From: a virus
Direction: 5' to 3' (one strand)
DNA length: 28,707 nt
Virus record (IMG/VR): IMGVR_UViG_3300030451_000179
Coordinates: 1 to 28,707 of that record
Shown here in pieces: positions 6,473 to 14,378 of the stretch; within the stretch, counting starts at the first letter, position 1; every line of letters starts with the position of its first letter. The notes beneath the pieces were generated by a model, which worked only from the letters and a program-made list of their open reading frames with translations, was not told where the DNA came from and searched no databases. Made by a program: the position numbers and the translations under genes.

Positions 6473-6590
6473 ATTAACAAAGTAGAAATCTAAATATCCT
6501 TGTGCCTGATGCGTCAGATACCACTTGAGAGAAAGGATTGAAACGAAGTTAGTTTCTCAAATTTGTAAACATTAATCAAGGAGTTTTCCT
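6473..6590 (+). promoter_or_regulatory. Leader of the major capsid gene with structured RNA and strong ribosome site
   Basis: AAGGAG at 6578-6583 lies seven bases before the capsid ATG, a strong Shine-Dalgarno fitting a highly expressed gene. Upstream, GAAAC (6540-6544) pairs with GTTTC (6552-6556), and TTGA (6525-6528) can extend this with TCAA (6557-6560), leaving a bulge on the left arm. A small palindromic CTGA-tgcg-TCAG lies at about 6507-6518. T7 has promoter phi10 and a processing site at the same place; no T7 promoter consensus is seen here, so the promoter itself is not identified. Confidence 0.45.
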
Positions 6591-7583
6591 ATGGCTAACG
6601 CCACAGTTTCACGTCTTGGTTTGGTTAATAATACTGGTAATGCGACTGACGCACTTTTTTTGAAAATCTTTTCGGGGGAAGTTCTAACTGCGTTTGCCAG
6701 AAATAACATTTTTAACGAGCAACTTCATTCAGTTCGTACTATCACAAGTGGTAAATCAGCACAGTTCCCAGTATTAGGGACTGCTACTGCTGCATACCAT
6801 ACAGTAGGAACTCCTCTTGTTGGTGCTAACCAAATCAAGGCAAATGAAAAGATTATCAACATTGATGATCTTCTAATTGCACAGAGTTTCATTGCTAACA
6901 TTGATGAACTCAAGAATCATTATGACGTAAGAGCTACTTACGCTGATGAACTAGGTAAGGCACTTGCTAAAAAATACGATGAAAACGTAGCGAAGCAAAT
7001 AGCTAATGCGAGTCGTGCGTCTGCTACATTATCAGGTGGACAAGGTGGTATCGTATCTAGTTTCCCAACTGGTGCTGGTAACACAACTTCTGCTGGTATT
7101 ACAGGTGATGAACTAGCTGGTGCTATCTATGATATTGCACAAGCATTTGACGAAAGAGACATTCCTCCAACAGATCGTTTCTGTGTACTACCACCTGCTG
7201 AGTACTACAAACTTGCTGAGTCTGCTACAAGAACTGTAGACGTTGACTTCAACCCACAGGGTAATGGTTCGTTTGCTTCTGGTAAGGTACAACAAGTTGC
7301 TGGCATCCCAATTATGATGTCAAACAACGTACCTCAGAGTAATGTATCTTCTAACCCAAGTGGTGCGAACAACACTTACTCAGGTGACGATAGTAAAACT
7401 ATTGGTCTTGTCTTCCACAAGTCTGCTGTTGGTACAGTAAAACTAATGGATATGACAACTGAGATCTCTGGTTCTGACTACGGAATTATGTATCAGGGTA
7501 CATTAATGGTTGCTAAGTATGCTCTTGGTCATGGAATCCTAAGACCAGAATGTGCTGCAACAATTAAACTTGCTGCTTCTTAA
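6591..7583 (+). CDS. gp10: Major capsid protein, T7 gp10-like
   Basis: HK97-fold shell protein. 330 aa, close to T7 gp10A (345). Family features include the early LKIFSGEVLTAFARNNIFNE, then SGKSAQFPVLGTATAAYHTVGTPL with the E-loop, DDLLIAQSFIANIDELKNHYDVRATYADELGKALAKKYDENVAKQIA for the spine helix, and a C-terminal YQGTLMVAKYALGHGILRPECAATI. Codon choice is less AT-extreme than in the surrounding genes, consistent with high expression. It follows the scaffold at a distance because of the basic cassette. A strong terminator follows the stop, as T-phi follows gene 10 in T7. There is no sign of the T7 10A/10B frameshift extension. Confidence 0.97.
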   Translation: MANATVSRLGLVNNTGNATDALFLKIFSGEVLTAFARNNIFNEQLHSVRTITSGKSAQFPVLGTATAAYHTVGTPLVGANQIKANEKIINIDDLLIAQSFIANIDELKNHYDVRATYADELGKALAKKYDENVAKQIANASRASATLSGGQGGIVSSFPTGAGNTTSAGITGDELAGAIYDIAQAFDERDIPPTDRFCVLPPAEYYKLAESATRTVDVDFNPQGNGSFASGKVQQVAGIPIMMSNNVPQSNVSSNPSGANNTYSGDDSKTIGLVFHKSAVGTVKLMDMTTEISGSDYGIMYQGTLMVAKYALGHGILRPECAATIKLAAS

Positions 7584-7595
7584 TTTCAATTTATA

Positions 7596-7625
7596 GGGTA
7601 TCTTATTATTAGATACCCTTTTTTT
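7596..7625 (+). terminator. Strong intrinsic terminator after the capsid gene
   Basis: GGGTATCT (7596-7603) pairs perfectly with AGATACCC (7611-7618) around a 7-base loop and is followed by seven T residues. This is the clearest rho-independent terminator in the window and sits where T7 has T-phi, right after the major capsid gene. Read-through would serve the tail genes downstream. Confidence 0.9.
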
Positions 7626-7631
7626 ATACCC

Positions 7632-7709
7632 ATGTATCATTCATCAAAAAAGAAAAAAAAGAAAAAGAAAAAGGGTGGGAGGGATTCACTAAAAATAAAA
7701 AAGTACTAA
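7632..7709 (+). CDS. Poly-lysine micro-protein (25 aa)
   Basis: A 26-codon ORF between the terminator and gp11 reads MYHSS, nine consecutive lysines, GGRDSLKIKKY. It has no clear ribosome site, but its TAA (7707-7709) lies three bases before the gp11 ATG, so coupling is possible. AAA and AAG are mixed within the lysine run, so it is not a pure A tract. The end SLKIK matches the DUF5872-like protein end at about 6160-6173. Such a peptide would bind DNA or acidic proteins. Expression is unproven, and an AT-rich spacer that happens to be open is the alternative. Confidence 0.45.
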   Translation: MYHSSKKKKKKKKKGGRDSLKIKKY

Positions 7710-7712
7710 ACA

Positions 7713-8324
7713 ATGACTGTAGCTGCAACCACTGAACTCGAAGCTGTCAATATAATGATGGCTGCTATAGGTGAATCACCTGTAAATACTTTGACAGGTA
7801 CATTACCTGCTGATGTTGTGATGGCTCGGTCTACTTTGACTGAAGTAAATAAAGAAGTACAGTCTGAAGGCTGGTCTTTTAATACTGAAATAGATGTAAC
7901 CCAACAAAGAACAAATGGTACAAATCATATTGATTTAAGTACTGATGTTTTAAGAATTGATCCTAATATTCATCAACACCCTACGATTGATGCAATACAA
8001 AGAGGACTTAAATTATACGACAGATTAAATAATACTTATATATTTGATGAAGATCTTATTTGTACTATTGTTTATTTAAGAACTTTTGTTGAAATACCAG
8101 AGCCAGCAAGAAGATATATAACAATAAAAGCTGCTCGTGTTTTTGTTGATAGACTTGTTGGCGATGAAGGATTAAGAACTTATACAGAAAGAGATGAAAC
8201 TAGAGCAAGAGCAATATTAATGGAGACAGACTATGCTAATGCAGATCACAATTTACTAAGAGGAGATCCTTCTCTTACTAGTATCTTTGATACTTACAAT
8301 CCTTCTAGTGCTTTAATTAGATAA
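7713..8324 (+). CDS. gp11: Tail tubular protein A (gatekeeper), T7 gp11-like
   Basis: Adaptor ring connecting the portal to the tail nozzle. 203 aa against 196 in T7. The N-terminus TTELEAVNIMMAAIGESPVNTLTG is the classic start of this family (ELeAVNxML...GEsPVnsL), followed by the helical DVVMARSTLTEVNKEVQSEGWSFNTE segment. The RRYITIKAARVFVDRLVGDE...ETRARAILMETD helical pair ends the domain. It is followed after two bases by gp12, as in T7. Confidence 0.95.
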   Translation: MTVAATTELEAVNIMMAAIGESPVNTLTGTLPADVVMARSTLTEVNKEVQSEGWSFNTEIDVTQQRTNGTNHIDLSTDVLRIDPNIHQHPTIDAIQRGLKLYDRLNNTYIFDEDLICTIVYLRTFVEIPEPARRYITIKAARVFVDRLVGDEGLRTYTERDETRARAILMETDYANADHNLLRGDPSLTSIFDTYNPSSALIR

Positions 8325-8326
8325 CT

Positions 8327-10783
8327 ATGCCTGTCATTTCAAGAGCTATACCTACGTTATTAAGAGGTATATCACAATCTTCTGATGCATTAAAGCAACC
8401 AGATCATGCTGAAATTCAAGACAATGCAGATAGCAACCCTGTTCTTGGTTTAACAAAACGATCTGGATTGCAATATCTTGCAGGTTTATCTTCTTCTACT
8501 CTTGGTAATGTTCACATACAAACTATTAATAGAGATGCTAATGAAAGATATGTAGCTGTATTTAGTAATGGTAATGTACAAGTTTTTGATATAGCAGGTA
8601 ATGCTATTAATGTGGTAAAACCTGATGGTACTACTTATCTAAATACTTCTAACCCAAGAAGTATTATGAAAACAGTTACCATTGCTGACTTTACTTTTGT
8701 TGTTAATACAAGTATTACACCAGCTATGGATACTAGTCTTACTAGTGGTGGTGGTACTAAAGCAGTAGTTTTTGTTAAACAAGCAACAGCAGATACGCTT
8801 TATTTTTTAACCGTTAATGGTGTAACAGTACAAGACAATACAACTAGTGACGCTAATCTTCGTACAGATACAATAGCTGCTGATTTAAAAACTGGACTTG
8901 ACGCTGGTCTTACTGGTTTTACTATTCAAAGGCGTGGTTCTGTTTTATATATAAGAAAAAATGATAATACTAATTTTAATATAAGAGGAGAAGACAGCAA
9001 AGGTAATAATAATATGTCTGTATTTAAAAATTCAGTTCAACGATTTACTGATCTGCCTACTGTTTCTCCTAATGGTTATGTAGTAGAAGTTAAAGGAGAT
9101 GATGATACAAATTTTGATAATTATTATGTGAAGTTTGTTACTAACAATGGAGAAGCATTTGCAGAGGGTCAATGGGAAGAAACAGCAAAAGCTAATATAA
9201 AATTTAAATTTAATTATGATACAATGCCACACGTTTTAATACGTCAAGCAAATGGTGAATTTAGATTTGCAAGAGTAGATGGTGATACTTATAACCTAAC
9301 AATAAATGGTACATCAACTCCTTTTGACTTACCTAAATGGGGTGAACGTACTGTAGGTGATTTAGATTCTGCACCTAATCCTTCTTTTATTGGCAATCCA
9401 ATCAATAACGTATTTTTCTTTAGAAACAGACTTGGGTTTCTTGCAGGTGATAATGTAATTCTTTCAAGAGTATCAGAGTTTTTTAACTTTTTTCCAGAAA
9501 CAGTCATATCAGTTTTAGATAGCGAACCGATAGATGTAGCTGCTTCCCATACAAAAGTTGCGATCTTAAAAAGTGCAGTAACTATGGGAGAAAAACTTGT
9601 ATTATTTTCAGATCAAACACAATTTGTATTAACAAGTTCAGCAGACAACTTAACACCTAAGACAGCTAACGTACTTGTTGCAACTGAATTTGAAAGTAGT
9701 TCAGCAGCACAGCCTGTAGGTTCTGGTGCTTCTATATATTTCTTAGTTCAAAAAGGTTCTTTTGCTGGTATTCGAGAATATATTATTCAAGGTGAGTCGC
9801 AAATTACAGATGCAGCAAACATCACTATTCATGTTCCTAGATTAATACCAAATAATATTTTTAAAATGGCTGTATCAACTAACCAAGATGTTCTTGTTTT
9901 ATTAGGTACAGATAATGCTAATAAATTATATGTGTATAGATGGTTATATGGTGCTGATGGTTCAAAAGCATTAAGTAGTTGGTTTACTTACACAATAAAT
10001 CCTAACCGTTCTATTTTAAATGTAGATTTTATTGGTACAGATTTGTTTGCTGTTATAGAAGAAGCTAATAAGGTAACACTTGAAAAGATACCATTTGAAA
10101 CTGAATTTAAAGAAACTAATGCTACTTTTGAATATCATTTAGATCATAAAGTAACTGAAGCAACTACAGGTGTTAGTACTGCTTTTAGTAATGGTGTGAC
10201 TACATTTACAGTTCCTTACAGGTTGAGAGCCAACATGAATATTATTGGTCGGTTTTTAGCCAGTAATGAAACAAGTACTTATGTTGATAGTAATGGTGTA
10301 ACAAAAACTTTAGAAGAAGGTCAAGTAATACAAACAACAAATTCTACTGATGGTTCTACTTCTACTATTACAGCTACAGGAGATTATAGAAATAGTAAAT
10401 TTATTATTGGTGAACCTTATGAAATGCACTATAGATTTACTAAGCAAAGATTAACAGAACAAGGTGCTGGAACACCAGAATATATAAGTGGCAGATTACA
10501 AATACATCATTTTTATATTAAGTATGAAGATGCTGGATTTTTTAAAGTACAAGTAACACCAGAAAATAGAAGCACATCAACTTATGAATTTACTGGCAAT
10601 GTATTAGGTGCAGCATCTAGCACGATAGGACAGATTAATTTAGATACAGGTACTTTTAAAGTACCTATTATGAGTAAATCAGATGGAGTTGATATAGATG
10701 TAAAGAACAATACTTTCTTACCTACAAAATTAGCTAGTGCAGAATATGAAGGCGTATTTCACATAAGGAGTAGAAGAGTTTAG
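8327..10783 (+). CDS. gp12: Tail tubular protein B (nozzle), T7 gp12-like
   Basis: Nozzle of the short tail, six copies below gp11. 818 aa against 794 in T7. The N-terminus VISRAIPTLLRGISQSSDAL is characteristic (the family opening is a P-x-L-x-x-G-V-S-Q pattern), followed by RSGLQYLAGL and beta-rich sequence. The middle FFFRNRLGFLAGDNVILSRVSEFFNFFPET is another family signature. The C-terminal part is beta-rich and ends with HIRSRRV. Its stop TAG overlaps the GTG start of the next gene by one base, and AAGGAG at 10765-10770, inside its last codons, is the ribosome site for that gene. Confidence 0.95.
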   Translation: MPVISRAIPTLLRGISQSSDALKQPDHAEIQDNADSNPVLGLTKRSGLQYLAGLSSSTLGNVHIQTINRDANERYVAVFSNGNVQVFDIAGNAINVVKPDGTTYLNTSNPRSIMKTVTIADFTFVVNTSITPAMDTSLTSGGGTKAVVFVKQATADTLYFLTVNGVTVQDNTTSDANLRTDTIAADLKTGLDAGLTGFTIQRRGSVLYIRKNDNTNFNIRGEDSKGNNNMSVFKNSVQRFTDLPTVSPNGYVVEVKGDDDTNFDNYYVKFVTNNGEAFAEGQWEETAKANIKFKFNYDTMPHVLIRQANGEFRFARVDGDTYNLTINGTSTPFDLPKWGERTVGDLDSAPNPSFIGNPINNVFFFRNRLGFLAGDNVILSRVSEFFNFFPETVISVLDSEPIDVAASHTKVAILKSAVTMGEKLVLFSDQTQFVLTSSADNLTPKTANVLVATEFESSSAAQPVGSGASIYFLVQKGSFAGIREYIIQGESQITDAANITIHVPRLIPNNIFKMAVSTNQDVLVLLGTDNANKLYVYRWLYGADGSKALSSWFTYTINPNRSILNVDFIGTDLFAVIEEANKVTLEKIPFETEFKETNATFEYHLDHKVTEATTGVSTAFSNGVTTFTVPYRLRANMNIIGRFLASNETSTYVDSNGVTKTLEEGQVIQTTNSTDGSTSTITATGDYRNSKFIIGEPYEMHYRFTKQRLTEQGAGTPEYISGRLQIHHFYIKYEDAGFFKVQVTPENRSTSTYEFTGNVLGAASSTIGQINLDTGTFKVPIMSKSDGVDIDVKNNTFLPTKLASAEYEGVFHIRSRRV

Positions 10784-11235
10784 TGGGCTATTTAAGAAAA
10801 TCAAACCTTAAAGATTTTAAGTTTGTAGTAGAAAACATGAGAGTTATGGATAAAATTGAAGCCATGTATCAAACAGGCATGAGTCCAGAAGATGCTCTTA
10901 GTTATACTTTTTTAAGTAGTAAGACTAATATGACTGTTGCTGATGATGATGACCAGCCAATAGGTTTATGTGGTGTACAAAAAGATGGTTGTATATGGTT
11001 TGTTGCTACAGATGAATTGTTTGATAATAAAAAATATAGAATACAATTAGTAAGACAAGGCAAAGAATGGGTTGATAAACTACTTGAGTCTTATAAAATA
11101 CTTTATAATTATGTATATGCAGAAAACACTTCTGCTATAAAATGGTTAAAAGCTCTTGGGTTTACTTTTATAAAGTTACATGAGAGTTATGGTTATCAAA
11201 AAAAACCTTTTTACGAATTTCTGAGGATCGCCTAG
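10783..11235 (+). CDS. gp13: gp13-like internal/assembly protein with GNAT-like fold
   Basis: GTG start overlapping the gp12 stop (TAGTG), with AAGGAG at 10765-10770 as ribosome site; 150 aa against 138 in T7 gp13. The sequence has the order of a GNAT acetyltransferase-like fold: a strand and helix at the N-terminus (LRKSNLKDFKFVVENMR), a central pair of strands (DQPIGLCGVQKDGCIWFVATDEL), and YNYVYAENTSAIKWLKALGF near the end, which is the typical N-x-x-A-x-x-[WF]-L-x-x-L-G-F signature. In T7-like phages this protein assists virion assembly and is not known to be an active enzyme. Position between gp12 and gp14 fits exactly. Confidence 0.85.
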   Translation: MGYLRKSNLKDFKFVVENMRVMDKIEAMYQTGMSPEDALSYTFLSSKTNMTVADDDDQPIGLCGVQKDGCIWFVATDELFDNKKYRIQLVRQGKEWVDKLLESYKILYNYVYAENTSAIKWLKALGFTFIKLHESYGYQKKPFYEFLRIA

Positions 11236-11787
11236 ATGTGTGTTGCTGCTGCAATAGGATTAACAGGTGCGGCTGCAACAGCCTTTAACGTAGGTTTGGG
11301 TCTTACTGTTGCAAATAGTTTTGTTCAAAGATCTGCTGCTCAAAGTGCAGCTAATCAAGCATACAATCAAGCATTGATAGCACAAGAAGCAGCAGATAGA
11401 GATAAAAGACTACAACAACAAGCACTAGCAGAACAAAAAGCTGCCAAAGAAGCACAAGACGCACAAAATATATTTGCAAAAAATATTGAAGCTTTACAAG
11501 CCAATAGAGCTATAATTGCATCAGAACAAGCAGGTACAACTATAGGATTACTATTAATGGATAATGAAAGACAGGCTGCTAATTACAGAGAATCAGTAAA
11601 TCAATCATTAGAATCATTTAGAAGACAATATGATAGGAACATACTTGCAACTGAAGCACAATATGATAATCGTATTAATCAACTGCAAAGCAATATAAAT
11701 CAGGCATACAATCAAATACCTACTCTTGGACAGACTTTATTAAATATAGGTTCAGGTGCTTTAAATCAATACGCTTTACTTAGTTAA
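11236..11787 (+). CDS. gp14: Internal virion protein gp14-like (outer membrane ejection protein)
   Basis: Starts MCVAAAIGLTGAAATAFNVG; T7 gp14 starts MCWAAAIPIAISGAQ, the same Met-Cys-hydrophobic pattern. 183 aa against 196. After the small-residue N-terminal hydrophobic stretch comes a long Ala/Gln/Glu-rich helix (roughly residues 30 to 95), then NRAIIASEQAG, then NYRESVNQSLESFRRQYDRN and a C-terminal Gln/Asn-rich helix. T7 gp14 is ejected and forms the outer membrane portion of the DNA channel. It begins directly after the gp13 stop without a gap and is followed by gp15 after two bases. Confidence 0.9.
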   Translation: MCVAAAIGLTGAAATAFNVGLGLTVANSFVQRSAAQSAANQAYNQALIAQEAADRDKRLQQQALAEQKAAKEAQDAQNIFAKNIEALQANRAIIASEQAGTTIGLLLMDNERQAANYRESVNQSLESFRRQYDRNILATEAQYDNRINQLQSNINQAYNQIPTLGQTLLNIGSGALNQYALLS

Positions 11788-11789
11788 TT

Positions 11790-14378
11790 ATGAGTAGCAG
11801 TTTTCAATCTACCGCAGCAACAAATATTTACGATAGCCCTGTAGATACTTTTGTTCAACCTGTAAGAGTTTTACCCAAGACAGGTATTATGGATTTGGCA
11901 GAAACTTTGCAAACAGTAAATCCTGTTTTACAAAAATATTTAGGAGGAGTATTACAAAAAGAAAAAGAAAAAGGAATTTTACAAGGCGAAATAGATGTTT
12001 TAATGGCTAGTCCTGAGAAATTAAAAGAATTTAGTAATGCTTTAAAAAGTTCAAATAAAAAAGAAGCTAGACAAATTTTGGGTAACAATATATTTGTAAG
12101 GGCAGGTATTGAAAAAAGACTTGCTATTAATAATGGATTAGCACAAGAAGGTAAATTAAATCAATTTTTAAATAATAAAACGATTACAGTTGAAGGCACT
12201 AATGGAACTACAAGACAAGTTCCTTTAAAAGAATTTAGTGTTAACTCAGAAGAATTTAAAGGTGCTATATCTGAGTTTACTGAAACACAACAAACAGATG
12301 TAACTGGTATAAGATCTTCTTTTATAAATCAATATTTTATGCCAGAAGTAGCAAAAGCAGTTTCAAAAGCATATATAAATCAAGAAAAAAATAATCGTGA
12401 ATTTGTTACAGAGCAAACTAACACCACATTAAAAGATAATATTCTTGCAAATTTTTCAACTATAGATTTTAGTAATTTTGATGAAATTGATTTTTCAAAT
12501 CCAGATTCATTTATTAATATTGCTATTGAAAATATGCAAGAAGAAATTGATTATTTAGATGCTATCGGTGCTATAAATTCTGTTAGTCCTACTGCTATGA
12601 AACAAAATGTTTTAGACATTGCAGAAACTATTTTTAATACTGAATTGCGTAGAGGTAAAAGTGGAGTTATTGCAGTACAAAATTTTAGAAATGTTATTGA
12701 AAAATTAGAAGTTGGACCAGAACAAAGTCGATCAAAGTTAGGGGATTTTTTAGGCGAAGATTGGAATAAAATGAAAGCTAGATTTGTGACAAATGAAAAT
12801 GCTTACGATACTTTTAAAAAGAAAAAAATTGCAGAAGTTATAAGACCTAGAATTGTAAATCTACTTGATAAGTTTGAATTTCAAATTACAGGTACAGATG
12901 AAACTACAAGATATAACACAGAAGGACTTGAAGCTTTGCAAGCTTTGTTTCCTAATACACCAAAAATATTTTTAGAAGTTTTAGAAGATGTAGATGTTAG
13001 TCGTGACCAGTTTTATGATGACTTTGCTACTGATATATTAAATCAAAATTTCACAAGTCCTTTAGAAGCTTTAAATCGACTAAGAGAATTTGAAGCTAGT
13101 CTTGGTACAACTGTCACAGAAGAAGATACTACAGAATTAAATACTTTAAAAAGAATGATTACTACTCATTTAGGTAAAGATTCTTTAGCACTATATAGAC
13201 CTAGAATAAAAGAACTTATAGAGCAATCAAAAGATATTCTTGGTGGTAATAATCTTGCTGATAGATGGAAGTCAGTTTCAAAAAGCGGTTTGAAATTAGA
13301 ATTAAAATATTATGATGCGACAAATAAATTTAATAAAGCAATAATAGAAATTGGTAAAAAGAATTTAGACCCCGAAACGTTTGCTGCTGAAATAGAGCAA
13401 GCTATGGTTGATTATGCAGCAGATATAACTAGAATTAATAATCCAAAAACAACTAATTCTTATGTTTTAAATGAAGGTGGTGTATGGAAAAAAGCACAAG
13501 AACAGTTAGGCATACAACTAAAAGAAGAAGAATCAAAAGGACAAATAACAGTTAGTCAAAATACATTTGAAACAATGCAAACCAATAAAGAGGTTGAAGA
13601 AAGAGATGGTAAGTTTTACATAAAAGGTAGTGAAACGCTTATTAATGTAACTGAAGGTACTACTGCACCTGTAGAAGAAAAGAAAAAAGAAGACACTAAT
13701 GTTGGTTTTAGAGAAAGACTTAAAAACCTATTTGTAAAACCAGAAACAAAAAGCTCTGTTGATAACAACACAAACGTAATACCTGCATCATTTACAAATA
13801 CAAGTGCAGAGGAAGGTAGTTCTCAAAATAATTTAAAATTAATGACAGATAGATTTGATAAATTTAATGGTGCTGTTTCTTATGGCAGTAGTGCAAGAGG
13901 ATCAAACTTAGAAAAAGACCCTAACTTTATTACAAAGATTGAGAAAGATGGATTTAGTCATGCTTATGCAGACAAGTCATCAAAAGAAGTTATTGATAAA
14001 GCTAAAGAAATATATGTAGATTTAGTTATGAATAACACTAAAGAAAATGTAGAAGCTAAATATGCAATCGCACAGATGGTATTGACAGAAGCAATATTAA
14101 CATCTGAAGAAGATATGATTGGTGTAATGCAATCAGTTCTTATGAGAGTGGCAAGAGCTAGACTTGGTATTCGTGAGTTTCCTTTTGGAGCTTATTCAAA
14201 AGATATAATTACAGAAATGCTTAGACCTTCACAGTATGTAGGGTTAGCTGATGCAGGTGTAAAAACAAAAGAACAATTATTAATTAAGGAACCAATTAAA
14301 GAAGATGAAGAGACATTGAAACGAGTAATTGATATTCTATGGAATGTAGACCCACAAGGTTCTAAAACAATAATCTAA
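11790..14378 (+). CDS. gp15: Internal virion protein gp15-like with C-terminal SleB-like hydrolase domain
   Basis: 862 aa against 747 in T7 gp15. Residues about 25 to 600 are helical, Asn/Lys/Glu-rich, as expected for the ejection protein that forms the periplasmic tube with gp16. After a Lys/Thr/Asn-rich linker (about 610 to 690) a separate domain starts. Residues 761-787 (AQMVLTEAILTSEEDM then IGVMQSVLMRV) align without gaps to the SleB/CwlJ hydrolase opening, A-x-x-I-Y-x-E-A-x-G-E-x-x-E-G...V-x-x-V-x-L-N-R-V, keeping the first glutamate (E767) but not the second. PSQY at 813-816 fits the later QF position. If right, the cell-wall opening activity rides on gp15. Its stop overlaps the next ATG by one base. 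Confidence 0.85.
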   Translation: MSSSFQSTAATNIYDSPVDTFVQPVRVLPKTGIMDLAETLQTVNPVLQKYLGGVLQKEKEKGILQGEIDVLMASPEKLKEFSNALKSSNKKEARQILGNNIFVRAGIEKRLAINNGLAQEGKLNQFLNNKTITVEGTNGTTRQVPLKEFSVNSEEFKGAISEFTETQQTDVTGIRSSFINQYFMPEVAKAVSKAYINQEKNNREFVTEQTNTTLKDNILANFSTIDFSNFDEIDFSNPDSFINIAIENMQEEIDYLDAIGAINSVSPTAMKQNVLDIAETIFNTELRRGKSGVIAVQNFRNVIEKLEVGPEQSRSKLGDFLGEDWNKMKARFVTNENAYDTFKKKKIAEVIRPRIVNLLDKFEFQITGTDETTRYNTEGLEALQALFPNTPKIFLEVLEDVDVSRDQFYDDFATDILNQNFTSPLEALNRLREFEASLGTTVTEEDTTELNTLKRMITTHLGKDSLALYRPRIKELIEQSKDILGGNNLADRWKSVSKSGLKLELKYYDATNKFNKAIIEIGKKNLDPETFAAEIEQAMVDYAADITRINNPKTTNSYVLNEGGVWKKAQEQLGIQLKEEESKGQITVSQNTFETMQTNKEVEERDGKFYIKGSETLINVTEGTTAPVEEKKKEDTNVGFRERLKNLFVKPETKSSVDNNTNVIPASFTNTSAEEGSSQNNLKLMTDRFDKFNGAVSYGSSARGSNLEKDPNFITKIEKDGFSHAYADKSSKEVIDKAKEIYVDLVMNNTKENVEAKYAIAQMVLTEAILTSEEDMIGVMQSVLMRVARARLGIREFPFGAYSKDIITEMLRPSQYVGLADAGVKTKEQLLIKEPIKEDEETLKRVIDILWNVDPQGSKTII

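Noticed and set aside
6169-6480. Minus-strand ORF of 103 aa opposite the DUF6321-like gene
   Set aside because: Antisense to a recognisable protein family member; no independent support.
7640-7673. Poly-A-rich stretch as a simple sequence repeat or slippage site for the capsid gene
   Set aside because: It lies after the capsid stop and terminator, so it cannot extend the capsid protein; the A run is interrupted by G in a codon-consistent way.
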